Assembly: GCA_002917075.1 (NCBI GenBank)
Contig: NTMA01000038.1
Location: 186,001 to 250,000 of the forward strand
DNA: 64,000 nucleotides
Origin: Hawksworthiomyces lignivorus
Taxonomy: Eukaryota; Ascomycota; Sordariomycetes; Ophiostomatales; Ophiostomataceae
Direction: 5' to 3'
Position numbers and translations under genes: made by a program. Below the pieces are notes generated by a model, which was not told the DNA's origin, did no database searches, and saw nothing but the letters and a program-made list of their open reading frames with translations. Of this stretch, positions 37,519 to 51,017 are shown piece by piece (positions within the stretch are counted from its first letter, which is position 1; each line of letters opens with the position of its first letter).

Positions 37519-37525
37519 TGACTCG
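37519..37525 (+). promoter_or_regulatory. Possible Gcn4/CpcA-like site upstream of lysine gene
   Basis: TGACTCG lies about 130 nt upstream of the saccharopine reductase ATG. It is one base from the TGACTCA element bound by Gcn4/CpcA, which activates amino-acid biosynthesis genes in fungi under starvation. A seven-base near-match is weak evidence, and no TGACTCA was seen upstream of the arginine reductase. Confidence 0.25.
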
Positions 37526-37656
37526 ACGGTCCCTTTAAAAAAAATATGTGTAACTGGATAGTTGATCAATTGAAATTTCCTTTCTGGAAAAATTTTAACT
37601 TGGAATATAGAACAATTTCAGAAATATTTGACGCCCCATTCTCAAATCTACCTGCA

Positions 37657-39889
37657 ATGGCTTCTCAAAGGTAAGATTAGCGTCTTATTTTGTGTGAAAA
37701 CATGTATATCGATTACTTACCCGTATAATTGTGGCCGTAGGGTCTTGATGCTTGGCGCCGGTTTCGTCACGAAACCAACACTTGATATCCTCGCGGACTC
37801 TGGAATCATCGTGACAGTTGGTATGGCTACTATCCACTATTCTTTATCAGAATGGACAATATATAATCCAGCTTCCTAACATAATTTTGTCTTGTAGCCT
37901 GTCGTACCCTCGAGTCTGCCAAGGCACTTTCCGCTGGCGTCAAGAATGCTGTCCCTATCTCACTCGACGTGAACAATGACCAAGCTCTTGATGCTGAAAT
38001 TGCAAAACACGACTTGGTCATCAGCTTGATTCCTTACACCTACCATGCTACCGTAATCAAGTCGGCCATCCGCCAGAAGAAGCATGTCGTCACAACCAGC
38101 TATGTTTCGCCAGCCATGCTAGAGCTTGACCAGCAGTGCAAAGATGCTGGTATCACTGTCATGAACGAGATCGGTCTTGGTGGGTCTCTTTTTGGAGCAC
38201 CCTCTTGTCCCCCACACTCGCAAAAATTCCTGCTGACGTGCTGACTCTCAAGACCCTGGCATCGACCACCTGTGTAAGATTTTTGCTCACGATATGTACC
38301 AAGCGTCATACCTGCCCTCTAACTTTCCTTATAGATGCTGTAAAGACCATCGATGAAGTTCATAACGCAGGCGGTAAAATAACATCGTTTTTGTCCTACT
38401 GTGGCGGTCTTCCGGCGCCAGAGGCTTCTGGCAACCCCCTGGGCTATAAATTTTCCTGGTATGTGCTTTACCTCTATCACAGTTTTGGCTTACCGGATGT
38501 GAGTTATACAGGTGTAAGATGTGTAGCATTAACCTGACAAAAAAAGGTCTCCCCGCGGCGTCCTGCTGGCCTTGAGAAATGCAGCCAGTTTCTACAAGGA
38601 TGGCAAGATCGTCAATGTTGCCGGTCCTGGTAAGAAATCAATTGATACGTAGAGGAATAATGACCTAAACTTGATAAGGACGCTCTGGCTAACTACAACG
38701 AAAGATTTGATGGCTACTGCTAAGCCTTACCACATTTATCCTGGTAAGTGGCGTTGTACTACAGTTTCTTAATTGCATCTGAGGAACATAGATTATTGCC
38801 GAGACCAATGCACGCCGCGTTCCTCTCACTTGTCTGTTATACTGACAATACTTGGACAGGCTTTGCTCTGGTCGCTTATCCTAACAGAGATTCCACTGGC
38901 TACAAGGAGCGGTACAACATTCCCGAAGCTCAGACTGTAATCCGGTATGATGCATCCTCCACATGCCATTTTTCTCTTGCTGTATAATACCTTTGCAGCA
39001 GCAGTAACATACTAATGCTATGACTAGCGGCACCCTGAGATACGCCGGCTTCCCCGAGTTTGTCAAGGTCCTTGTCGACATCGGCTTTCTTAAGGACGAG
39101 GAGAGCAGCTACTGGAATGAGGCGATTCCCTGGAAGCAAGCCACACAAAAGATTCTGGGCGCTTCATCCACTGATGAGAAAGACTTGGTTGCCGCGATCG
39201 TTTCCAAGACTTCATTTGCCGACGAGCAACAAAGAGATCACATCCTGGCTGGCTTAAAGTGGGTTGGTCTTTTCTCGGATGAGAAGGTAGGCATAACTCA
39301 TAATCATTTCTCTAGTTGCTAAGCCGCTAGCTGACCCTGGCTAGATCTTGCCAAGAGGAAACCCTTTGGATACACTCTGCGCCACTCTAGAGAAGAAGAT
39401 GCAATATGCTGAAGGCGAGCGCGATCTCGTCATGTAAGTTGATCAATGTTTACCAAATCCGGAAATTAAAAAGAAGCGCTGACATTTGCGCAGTCTTCAA
39501 CACAAATTTGAAGTTGAGTTGAAGGACGGAACCAAACAGACCAGGCTCTCGACCCTGGTCGATTACGGCAGTACCGAACCTCACGGTTATTCGTCTATGG
39601 CCAAACTTGGTGAGAGGCTCTGCCTGTACCCGCTCTTCTTGAGATATGTAACTCTTTCGCTAATGAATCACAGTTGGTGTTCCTTGTGCCGTTGCTGTCA
39701 AGCAAGTCCTGAATGGGACAATCTCTGAAAAGGGGGTCCTCGCTCCGATGAATGCTAAGCTTAACGATCCTCTGCTCAAGGAACTCAAGGAGGTGCGTAA
39801 CTATTATCTCTATATACATATTTATATCACGTTACTAATATGTGGCCTAGAAGTATGGTATTTTCTGCAAGGAGGAAATCGTCGCTTAG
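37657..39889 (+). CDS. LYS9: Saccharopine reductase (saccharopine dehydrogenase, NADP+, L-glutamate-forming)
   Basis: The enzyme condenses alpha-aminoadipate semialdehyde with glutamate to form saccharopine, the penultimate step of fungal lysine synthesis. I reconstructed 13 exons: 37657-37670, 37741-37820, 37898-38179, 38253-38273, 38335-38458, 38547-38629, 38705-38743, 38860-38944, 39028-39286, 39345-39433, 39494-39609, 39674-39792 and 39851-39889. They total 449 aa, with every phase consistent. The N-terminus [20 protein letters not shown] is the Rossmann nucleotide-binding start. Conserved stretches follow: [40 protein letters not shown] spanning three exons, [20 protein letters not shown], and the end [12 protein letters not shown]. 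It is intron-rich, with one 21-nt and one 39-nt internal exon. The neighbouring upstream gene belongs to arginine synthesis. Confidence 0.96.
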
Positions 39890-41341
39890 AGGAGAGAAAA
39901 TGTTCAAGGATGGCGTTGTCCGGTAGAGGTGTAGAGAAAATACTGAACTAAAAAACAAAAGCATAATAATATTACCTCAGTAAGAAAAATTGTATTTATT
40001 CCATTAGCAAAAACAGTGATAAAGAAAGCTGCATTGATAAAGGCATAATTACGAAGATTCACTGGTTATTATTGACTTAACATTTTCTGATTGCTGCTTC
40101 ACTTGGGGGACAGACAAAAAATTCTGTGCTTCCTAGTGCGCGGTGAAAGTTATCATCACTAACCATTTGTCTTTCTGAATATCTAACAGTACAAACTTCG
40201 GAACATATTAAAGGAATCTAGTTTTGTTAAGATTCTGTTCCAGGCTGAAGCCAGCTAAGAGCTTTTGTATTAATTAGTGTGCGCTTTTCGAATTACATAT
40301 CAGCTACTACATGCACCATGGTGCATTGACAAAAAAAAAGGCGATCTATTAAAAGGTAAATCTTTCCTAGACTGACGAATTGGGAAAGATGTCTTGCAAC
40401 CATGCCATGCCTGGTTCGGGACGTGTATGCGGCCAACAAGAACGCAGGCATAATCTTGTAAATGGCTACAGATTTAACCAATACAGACACAACAAAAACA
40501 GAGAAGAGTTTTGAGAATAAGATGCGTAGATATGCAATTCTAAATGTTCCTGTCTCGAAATGTTAGTAAATCTTGTTTCTGCCATATTGCTTTGGGCTCT
40601 TCTCGTTCCTTCGTAGAATGCATCTCTCCTAGCAGTCTGTCAGGTGATCCTACTTGCCAGCTCTGAGCCTATCTAGTGAACGACCCGTAAATGGGCTGAA
40701 CGCTAGGCCGCCACTTTAGTCATAAACCCCTCGAAAGGAACTGCCCCACACGCAACTGGCTATGTACGAGTATACATTGTGTATTACTACATTCAAGTAC
40801 TCCGTAACATTATTAGTTACGCGCTCTGTCTATTCGTATGCACTGTGTTTTTGCTTACATTGACATGTGCGCGACGAATTCCATCACAGCCTTCGTCGAA
40901 ATTCAAGGCAATCCTGGTCTTGCACCAACGCCTTGTCTACCTTCGAACCGATATATTTTCTCCTACTTTTGACTACAGTCAATATCTTGGCCTTTCACAC
41001 ATTCTGGACCACAAGATTTGCTTACTAATTTCGAATACCTTAAATCGATGTGGCGATCTCGAAGCGATCTCGAAGCGACCTTATGCTTGACTGGATATAG
41101 ACTTCTTCGTTCGGGTACGGGGTCGTGTGCTGTCCGGGGAGCTCAAGGATGAGAGATTGCGACCGTATGGACAGTGTGGCAGACACCAGAATAGCCAGCA
41201 ACGAAAGGAGAAGAGGCCGTCGGTCCGCCTAGAAGAATACGAGCACAACATAAGAGAAAGACCAGACGGAAGATTCTTTTCTAGATTTCGAGTGGTGATC
41301 TCTCTGCTCTTGTATAGATTATCACGAACACAAAATTAGCG
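39890..41341. other. Intergenic, promoter of BEACH gene
   Basis: No supportable gene. A short tandem repeat (two copies of GCGATCTCGAA and part of a third) lies at 41053-41078. A plus-strand frame ending at 41339 is probably leader sequence and has no features. Confidence 0.5.
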
Positions 41342-44300
41342 ATGGCAACACGTCCGAGGCGCTACCGCTCCTCTACATCTGCATCAAATCCTCCAACGAC
41401 CACGAAAGCTGCGGAAGTTCTCCAAAGTCTACTCAATGACATCCGCGCTGTGATTTCGACCCCGTCCTCTTCTCCTTCTCCGCCACCACAACAGCACCAG
41501 CAGCGACAAGAACTTCTGCTGCAGCAGGACCCAAAGCACCAGCGGAACGATGGCTACCCTAATATTCAAGCCCTACTAAAGTATACTCGCCAGATCCACC
41601 AGTATCTCACCGCCCTCCCACCGCCGAGCTCAGCCCAAGATGACTTCCGCCACATGCATGGATTTCAACTGCTTTTGAGTGTTTTGCGATCATTCTCAGG
41701 ATTTTACAATCCTCAGATCCGCAGCGAGCACGAAAAGAAAACCCTTTTCGAACTTCTCCACGCAACCTTGGCTGTTTTTTCCACTGCTTTTCGGAGCCAT
41801 CATGGCAACCGTCGATATTTCCGCCACCGAGTGGAAGGCGGTGGCTGGGAAGCGTTGGAACAGATTATTGCAAGTATTGGCTTGGGTGTTAGCGACTCGG
41901 ATCTCTGGAGCAACTGCCAACTTTTTGGAAAGCTCTTGGCTTTTGCTCTGGATGATCAGAGGATGGACGGGCTCTTTCAGTGGGTCGCAGACACAGCTTT
42001 GAAAGATGATTCTTTACCGCCGTCTGCGAGCAATGCCCAACAATATACGGTTGATGGGCATCATATGGAAGACGATGAGCAAGATAGCAATGGGAACCAT
42101 GATAACGAGCCCTTAGCGGAGAGCACGAGACGCGCTGAAGTTGCCGATCAAAAAGAGCAGAAAGGTAAAGGAAAAGATATCAGCCATGTGGACACAATCG
42201 ATGATACTTTAGCAGCAGTCGCGCTACAAGAGCGTTCATTCGATTTTTCGCGGATGAGGAGCAAGTTGGAGGACATCATTGGTCCCAAAACTGTGTTACA
42301 GAACGCCGAAGTCATGCGTGCAGTCATAGGCTTTTGGGAGTCGATTCCGCGAAGTCGGAATGGGGACTCAGATCCAGTCTCTATTTTGGTTCTATACACT
42401 GTTTCGGCTCTTTTGAGCGTATCTTTCTCTAACTTGTCTGCCTTGCATAGCACTGGCATACTATCCCGCTTTTTGAGACTCTATTTTGCTGCTAGTTCGC
42501 CACTGAGCTCAGTTGAACGGGAGTGCATACTGCCTATCTGCAGGTCTATGATGTGTCTTGGCGTCAACCAGCTTTCAGATGCTCAGTTTCTTCTTTCCAC
42601 CACAGACCCTGCTGCCTCCGAGTTTTGTTTGGAAATGGCATCAAAGTATACAGGCCCACCTTTTGTCCAATTCGATCTATCACACTGTGGCTATTCGTCT
42701 ATCGAATTACCCAATCTTGGCCGTTCTTTCCCTCCAATGTCCAGCAATGGCTTCACGTTCACTTGTTGGCTGCGCGTTGACACTTTCGATACAAGATCTC
42801 ACACGACCATCTTTGGTGTGTTTGACGCCTCACAGACGTGCTTCGTACTCCTCTATCTCGAACGCGACACCCATAACTTCATCTTACAGACGTCTGTTAC
42901 GTCGCCACGCCCAAGTGTTCGCTTCCGGTCTACAAGTTTTAAAGAGAAACAGTGGTACCACATAGCTCTCGTGCATCGTCGGAACAAGGCTCGTGCTTCT
43001 TTCTTCGTTAACGGCGAGTTTGTCGAGCAGGTCAAGGCTGCTTATCCATTGCCGCCACCGATGGTGCCGGGTGGAGGTTCCGAGAGCTTTGTCTCGTTTG
43101 CATCAACCAGCCGTAGCAAGCCTAAGCCTGTTCAGGCCTTTTTAGGAACACCAAAAGATCTTTCTGTGCAGGTAGGCCCCGGGCTCGTCTTTTCCAAATG
43201 GTCTCTGGCTTCAGCCCATTTATTCGAAGATACCCTGAGTGACGATTTTATTGCTGTACACTTCCGACTTGGGCCCCGTTACCAAGCGAACTATCAGGAT
43301 AGTCTGGGAGGATTTCAAACCTACACAGCTTCGGCCCGTTTGGCACTCCGCAATGACTTCCATGGAGGCAAGGATGAAAATTCAGATATTCTTCGTGCTA
43401 TTCGAGATAAGGCATCTTCTATCGTACCGGAACAGAAGATCCTTATGAGCACGCTTCCAAGCGCAACGTTCCGGACCGATAGCGCCTTTCTTGAATCCCT
43501 GCTCTTCCGATCGCTTTCTCGAGCGTCAGCAACGAACCTTCTGTCATTGACTGCTCAAAGTGGTACAGCTGTTGCTATTAACAGTGCTCAGCCATGTATC
43601 AATGACGCTCTTGTGCGATCGCACGGCGTATCTATATTGAATGGTGATCCTGTTCTAGCGATCCCGTTCAACTTGGATGACAATCTGTGGCGTCTCGCAG
43701 GCTTCACTTCCCTTGCACTAAAATTGATTGAGCGATCTGTTACTGTCGAAGAACTAGTTCGTGCCGTTAAAATGGTATTTCTCTGTATTAACAGCAGTTG
43801 GCGTAACAGTGATGCCATGGAGCGAGATAATGGTTATGCCATTTTAAGTATGCTGTTGCGAGAAAAGCTTGGACTAAGTGCGCCACCTTCGCATTCATCT
43901 GGTATCTCTGTGTCCGCATCTGAAATTTCTGTGTGGAAAGCGAATCCTGTTACAGGCGACCGGCAGGGAGCGAGTCTTCGACTACTTAAGCTCGTTCTCT
44001 CCTTCGTGGGCTACGACCATAATAACCCATTGGAGTCTCTTATTGTGAACCCGCTAGCCTATCGCATTCTTCTTATCGATTTTGACACCTGGCGAAAGAC
44101 ATCTCCAGACACCCAACGTCTCTACTATGAGCAATTTGATACTTTTGCTGTGATGAGCAAATTCCACCAGTTCAACAGCAGGCGCTTGTTACGAATGCGT
44201 ACGTTCCCCTGGTTTCCCTCAACTCCTTATCTCGTAGTTGCTAATGACTAATTCTTCAATAGGTATCATCAAACGTCTGCTGGATGCCATGAAAGTAGAG

Positions 44301-47300
44301 ACAGTGTCTGAAGAGATCTTACCACACTTTCTGAAATCTTTTGAGAGCCTTGTGAGGTGCAACTATAATGCAGAAGTACATCGGGCCTTGGCACTGTTCA
44401 TCACATATGCTTTACATTCGCCCGTACATGCATCTCGGCCTCGAACGCCAAGACCGCTTGGCGCGGCTAGTCGCTCTAGCATAAGCATCACCGGATTGCC
44501 ACGACGTGCCACTGGCGGTTCTTCTGGTAGCAATGGGATCGGTGTCTCGGATTTCAACACCTCGAGTGCCGAGACACGCAAAACCCTAACAAAAAAACAA
44601 TTAGGAGTCAAAATCCTAAAACTCTACGAGCACTTACTTTGTGAGAGCGGAACAGTGGCCAACGTTCGCAAGTTCTCTCGAACAGTGACGAATAAATGGC
44701 TACTGTACCTTCTTTCTTCTGATGATCCCGAAGTGCTTGTAAGTGGGATGAAGATCTTGACACGCCTTCTCGTTACCCAAGGCCCAAATTACGCCTCCAA
44801 GTTTTCAAGCAAGACTGGCGGGTTTTGGATTATGGCTCACCGCTTAAAGTACTGGTGGAGTGTTCCTACAGTTTGGCTGTGCATTTTGGCCATTCTTTTT
44901 GGTAAAGACGTGACTGGGCATGACGTCCAACACCAAACACTAAACATTAACATACTTGTCTCCGCATTTGGATCAAGTCCTAAGGTTGTCTATCCAGACG
45001 CTCTTTTTGCTGTGGTAGATATGCTTCAACAAGGACTTGGAGATATATTGAAGACTGATGATGCTTCAAAATCTCATCCAGATGAGCCTGTTGGTGCTGT
45101 CTCTCCTATTTCGGCTGTTTCTCATGCAAGCTCATCTTTACATATTTTAAAGACACCACCTATTGAATATCAAAGCAGCACACAGGCACAGGAAGACGAA
45201 AATAAGCACGATATGAACAACAAGACCAAAGCTTTCACACTAGAAGCCGTCATTCAATTCCTTTCCAGTCTACATACACATTCTGCCGAATTCCGAGACT
45301 TCGCTGTATATTCTGAATACACCCGCCTCCTAGCAAGTGCATTATTCCCTTCAGTGGTTAGCATGGAAATTCTTTTACCAGAGACTGAGCTGAATGCTAA
45401 AGATGCACCCCTTCGATTTGATGTTGCTGATGTGGTTGTCCGACAACGATCAACGTCGTCTGCCATGGTACACTCTTCGAGCATCAATTCCAGTCTGAAC
45501 TCGAGCATTCACTCTAACATGGGTGCCTCCGCTACTGACATCACACTGGATTCTACTATTATCGCATCTACTGAGTCAATTCACTCAGCAGCAGGGAGGC
45601 CAGGGTCGTCAACCGCGGCGCGGCACCATCGATCATCATCGTTTATCTTATTGACGGCACATGCAGCTCCACCTTCATGGCACACAGCACGTTTGGCAGC
45701 ACACGCTTCTCCTAAACGGCAATTGATTATTGTTTCACAGCAAACAGAGAACACTATCCAAGACGGCTTGCTTGGTCTAATTCTCAATACCTTCATGGAC
45801 CAGGTACTTGTTCGGAAAGAATTTCCGGGGTTTAACCTTGGATTGAAGATTCCACCTTCTTTCCAAGAACACCAGGCTTTCTTTGAATCGTATGTCCTCC
45901 GAAATACGATTTTGCGGCTTAAAGACATTCTTCAGCAGGACACTCAGATCCTCTCCGAACCTAAGGTGCTTACGAATATGGCACGATTCACAAGCCACTT
46001 GGTCGAAAGCATATTTGAAAGTACCTTCGTAAATGGTGTTGATGTTCTCATGGACTTTGCTGGCCTTATCCTTGAGCATCTTCATCGACCTGATGTTGCC
46101 TCTCTAAAAAGTGTACGTCTTTGCAACCAAGCGGTCATGGCTATCCGTACGTCTTTTCTGAAGCTTGTGCTCTTTCGGTTATCAGACATCGATGCGGAAG
46201 CGGAAGGTAAAGGGAATGTTGAGATAGGCAGCCAGACGAACTCCGATGCAGACACACTGCCGGTATTGGAAAGAATCTTTTTTTGGCAATCGGTCGTGAT
46301 GGACTGCCTTTCTACCGATGCCTCCGCCGACCAGTATTATATGAAGTTGATATTCTATCAACTCTATGCCCGGCTTCTTGATCCTGATGAGTCTGTCCGA
46401 CTAGCCGCAGCTAGTATATGGCGCGTGATCCTAGTACAAAAGCCTAACGAGTCTGCGACCGTGCTTCGACAGTGTGCCACAACTGACCAGTTGCATCTTG
46501 CACGTTCATTCCGTCTTCTGACTGAAGTTGATGATGGGGCGTTCCTCGAGTGGATCGATAAGCACCGTCCATCACTTGACGCATTCTTTTTAGGCGGCAT
46601 GTCCAAATTCTGGGAAGAATTTGTGAGTGGAGAAAATCAACGTGCTGCCGATGCCGCAAAATTGCGGCTATCCCGCCGTCGCGAGAAATTAAAGCAGTGG
46701 CATCTCGAAGCAGCAGACCGGGGAAATGTATTATTGCGCCACGAGATGGCAAATAGTGCCTGGATGAAAAGCATTTTTGCTGCTGAGCACTTTAAGCTTC
46801 AGCGCCTTCTCCAAGATCAGCAAGACGATCTCACATACTTAGCGACGGCATTCCGTAAGATGGAACGAGATTTGAGGCGGCCGGGTGCTGTTTTCTCTGA
46901 TACAACTACATCCATAAGATGGAAACTTGATCGTACTGAGGGTCGGAACCGTATGCGCCTTCGATTGCTTCCTGACTTCTCAAATCGAGCAAAGGATGGA
47001 TTTCAGTCTAAGAAAAAGGCCACCGACACAGCGGCAGCTGTTTCAGTTAATAATTCTTCTGCTAAACCAGCAACAACCACAAAATCGGCATCTTCGCCAG
47101 AGCTGGTATTATCAGCGACATCATCGATGTTGTCTGCGACTTCCACGAGTCCTTCTCTCAAGACATTAAAACCCCAAGATATGTCAGTTGACTTACCTCA
47201 AAATTCCACCACCAGGATGGAACGCAATACTCAATCGCCGTTCGACGCGCTTAGCGCTGGCTACATTGATGATCCAACTGTCAAAGGTGCTCTACGTGAG

Positions 47301-49962
47301 GAAATCGGTCATGACAATTCTTTAGCATCTGGAACTGGGACCGGGGTAGCACCAGAAGATGATTTTGAACTTATCGACGATCCAAATGAACCTGATGGAG
47401 ATGATGGGTTTGAAGACAAAAACAGAAAGGTCATGCGGCGCCTTGAGCAAGGTGACGTTGTTCAAAATGTGTACAATGTATCGCGGATTATTGGCCTCGA
47501 CGCGTGCGAAGGAATCCTCATAGTTGGCAAAGAGGCTCTTTATCTTATGGACAATGTCTTCCAATGTCGCGATGGAGAGATTGTCAATGCTTGGCAAGCA
47601 CCTGCTGATGAGAGGGATCCATTTTCACAAATTATCACGACGAAGCCAGCAAACTATGATAGAGACAGTGGCATAAATGGAAATGGGAACAACGGCCAGA
47701 ATCAGCAACCGGCTCCAAATGGCATCGAACAGGAATCCCGCAGTTGGAGGTGGTATGATGTCATCAGTGTCTCTAAACGACGTTTTCTGTTCCGCGACGT
47801 TGCTATTGAGATCTTCTTTAGAGATGGACGAAGCTATCTCTTGACTACTATCGATAATGCCAAACGTGATGAAGTTTTTGGCCGACTGATAGCGAAGATT
47901 CCACATGCCACGGGGCCTGCAAGCGCGCTGCCCAATCCAGAAGATGCTTGGCGTTTAGAAGCACTGCGTGTAGTTGATGAAGGACCACAGACTTTAGGTT
48001 CGAAGTTTGGTAGCATATTCAATTCGTCACCTTGGAATCCATCAATGCGCCGGTGGCAGAAGGGTGAAATATCTAATTTTCATTACCTCATGCTGGTCAA
48101 CACAATGGCTGGTCGCACATTTAACGACTTGACCCAATATCCAGTGTTCCCTTGGGTGCTAGCAGACTACACAAGCGAGGAGCTTGACTTGGACAATCCA
48201 GCTACTTTTCGAGATCTCTCCAAGCCTATGGGAGCACAGACAACACAGCGTCAGGAAGATTTTACAATGCGCTATCGAACATTGGCTGAGATGGGCCAGC
48301 CACCATTCCACTATGGTACCCATTATTCATCTGCTATGGTTGTTTCGTCGTACCTCATTCGGTTACCTCCTTTCGTGCAATCTTTCTTGTTGCTGCAAGG
48401 AGGACACTTCGACCACCCAGACAGGCTTTTTTACTCAATCGAAGGCGCCTGGAAGTCAGCTTCACGGGACAACGGCGCAGATGTGCGAGAGCTGATTCCT
48501 GAGTTCTTTTGTCTGCCTGAATTTCTAGTCAATATTAATGGCTATGATTTTGGCCGTCGACAGGACGGTAGCAAGATTGACAATGTGATTTTGCCGCCAT
48601 GGGCGAAAGGGGATCCTAGTATCTTTATTGCTAAGCACCGAGAGGCGCTGGAAAGCCCTTATGTTTCACAAAATCTACATAAGTGGATCGACTTGGTATT
48701 TGGCAGCAAACAAAAAGGTGACGCAGCCGTTGAGAGTCTCAATGTCTTCCATCATCTCTCTTATCACGGCGCCATTGATCTAGACAACATTAAAGATCCT
48801 CAGGAACGTGCTATAGTCACAGGCATAATCCACAACTTTGGTCAAACGCCCCGCCAAGTATTTTCACGACCCCATCCCTTTCGCGATCGTGATTATTGTC
48901 CTATTCGACGTCTGGACTCGTCAGCTGGTGCTCTTGCGAGCTTACCTCACTTTATCCTCGGTAAATTTTTTTTTTTTTTTTCATCTTTTTGGGAAAGTCA
49001 TTTTTAAAGTATGACTTTAGCTAATATATTGCTCAGAAAGCCGCGAGCGCGTTGCCTCACTTATATATGTCCCCAAACTAGACCGTTTGCTCTGTGCGTC
49101 ACCATTCCGGCTTAACTTACCCCCTTTCTATGACAAGTACTTAGAATGGGGTTATGCCGACAACAGCATTCGCTTTTTTCACAGTGACAATAGAAAACTG
49201 GCTGGGTTGTTTGAAAACCTTCACATCGGCCAAATTTCTTGCGTTGCATTTGGTGATTCAAAAACACTTATTACGGCGGGTGAGGATTGTGCAGTTACAG
49301 TCTATGCTGTGGTCCAGTCTGGGTCGAATAAACCGGTCGAACTTCTCACACGTAGCTCCTTGTTCGGACACAAGACGCCCGTCACAACGGTTGCTGTGTC
49401 AAATGCTTTCAGCACTCTTCTAACTGTCAGCCAGGATGGCATATCCATGCTCTGGGACCTGAATCGACTCGAGTTTATCCGTAAGCTGCCTGGTGCGCGG
49501 TCAGTGGAGTGTGCCCGGATCAACGATGTAACTGGTGAGATCATGCTGTGCTCTGGTCCTAATGTGGTGCTATATACATTGAACGGAGAGTTACTGCTTG
49601 ACCAGAACGTGTGCGATGGGGCATCTGAGGATTACGTTCATTCGTGTGCATTTTATGAAGGGTCAGGCAACGAGTGGCTCGAGAATTGGCTCTTATTTAC
49701 AGGACACCGCAGGGGCCGAGTCAATATCTGGCGGAAGATTGTTGGTCCTCGGGGCCGGTGGATGTTGGAGCTGGTGCGGCGATTGGACCACGTGGACCCC
49801 AAGTCGGAGATTGGAGCAAATGTAGATGCTGCGATCACATGCATAACGCCAATGCCACAACTGGTATACACTGGCGACGACGATGGAAGAGTGGTGGGTT
49901 ACTCCCTTGTCCATTTTGTTGAAGAAAATCCATGCTGCATGCTAATGTTTGAAAAAGTCTGA
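41342..49962 (+). CDS. BEACH-domain protein (LYST/neurobeachin/Bph1 family), 2826 aa
   Basis: BEACH proteins are giant scaffolds for membrane traffic and vacuole/lysosome sorting. The exons are 41342-44198, 44263-48960 and 49037-49962, joined in phase. The first part includes a concanavalin A-like sandwich (SSNGFTFTCWLRVDTFDT, about residue 465, with VRFRSTSFKEKQWYHIALVH), then a long helical repeat region. A PH-BEACH domain follows at about 2010-2160 (QNVYNVSRIIGLDACEGILI). The BEACH domain is at about 2211-2495 and is clear: WQKGEISNFHYLMLVNTMAG, TQYPVFPWVLADYTSEELDL, HYGTHYSSAMVVSSYLIRLP, EFFCLPEFLVNINGYDFG and FHHLSYHGAIDLDNIKDPQE. WD40 repeats end the protein (GHKTPVTTVAVSNAFSTLLT and DGISMLWDLN). 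The segment at about 1870-1980 is low-complexity and Ser/Thr/Asp-rich. Intron 2 contains a long T-run. This is the largest gene in the window. Confidence 0.96.
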
Positions 49963-50699
49963 ATGGAACTTGATTCAAAAGGATCCATAGAGCATGGTTA
50001 GTGCCGCAACATTCATAGACTCTGGATTTAGGCTACGACTGTTATTTTCTTACGAGGCCTGGCCCCTTCATAGTGGCTGCATTTCGGCTGTTGGGTGGCG
50101 AGAGTCAACGGCGTTTGGTAGAGTGAAAATAGGATGGAAACCGAAGCGTAAGGCAATCTACGATAGCAGTGAACGGAAAATGTGTTATTTATAACATATG
50201 GATATTTGAAAGACTGCGTTTGCATGACCCGAGAGTTTGCTTTCCTTGTTATCGTTCTGTATCTACATATTATGGCCGTCTAAACGTGGCTGCTGGAAGT
50301 GGGTTGATATTTTATGAGTTACAGATGTCAAGATGGATACTCTTTCATATTCGGCGATTGCCCCTGCCTACAGCTGCATAATGCTGTGATTACATGATGA
50401 CAATCCTAGACTGTGTGACGTTGTTGTGGAAGGTGGAAATATTTTTGTAATGTTTTTTTTTGTATTGTTTTGCTTCTACTTGGTCTGTGGATCAGCACGA
50501 TTTTCCATACTCTGTTCTTGCCTGGCTCCCTTTTTGTACACAGCTTATCGCGTCTGCATCATTTCAACCAGACAGAACGCATAGAACTTATAGTAACAAC
50601 TTCCTCAGTAGCTCTGCTATGTGTTTTGGCTTGTTTGTTGTAGCCTAGTGTCTATTGTTTTTAGGCCCTTCCTCACTGCTTTGTCCTCCCTGATTTCTT
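49963..50699. other. Convergent 3' intergenic region
   Basis: It lies between the BEACH gene (plus) and the complex I subunit gene (minus), so both terminators fall here. Several AT-rich stretches could serve in polyadenylation. No gene was seen. Confidence 0.5.
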
Positions 50700-51017
50700 T
50701 CACTTGTCGTTGACATCGTCATCGTAGCCGGTCAATTGTTTTCGTGGACCTGCGGGGACTGGGGTTTTGGAGAATTAGTGAGGTCGACACAATTCATGCT
50801 TCACAAGGATAGTACGGTTAAGCTCACCAGGGTATGTCATGGGAATCGCTGGCGGGTTCTCATCGCCGAGTAGTCGGCGGAGAGGCGGCGCTACGATGAA
50901 CGATAGTGGTGCGCCGGCTGCGATGACGCAGGACCAAAAGTAGGCTGGGCGTTCGCGGGCGGCCCAGCGACAGTATCGTACAGGGCCCGCCCAGAAACGG
51001 GGATTGAGAGTGGACAT
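50700..51017 (-). CDS. NADH-ubiquinone oxidoreductase 9.5 kDa subunit (complex I)
   Basis: This is an accessory subunit of mitochondrial complex I, the fungal NUO9.5 counterpart of mammalian NDUFA3, in the membrane arm. Two exons (50828-51017 and 50700-50758) join in phase across a 69-nt intron (CCTG/GTGAGC to CCCAG/TC), giving 82 aa. The sequence STLNPRFWAGPVRYCRWAAR is followed by one membrane span (AYFWSCVIAAGAPLSFIVAP) and PPLRRLLGD. The tail across the intron, MTYPVPAGPRKQLTGYDDD, matches the layout I recall for this family, including the proline-rich TYPxPxGPR segment and the GYDD near the end. No cleaved presequence is evident, as is usual for these single-span subunits. It shares a divergent promoter of 578 bp with the OST48 gene. 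Confidence 0.9.
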
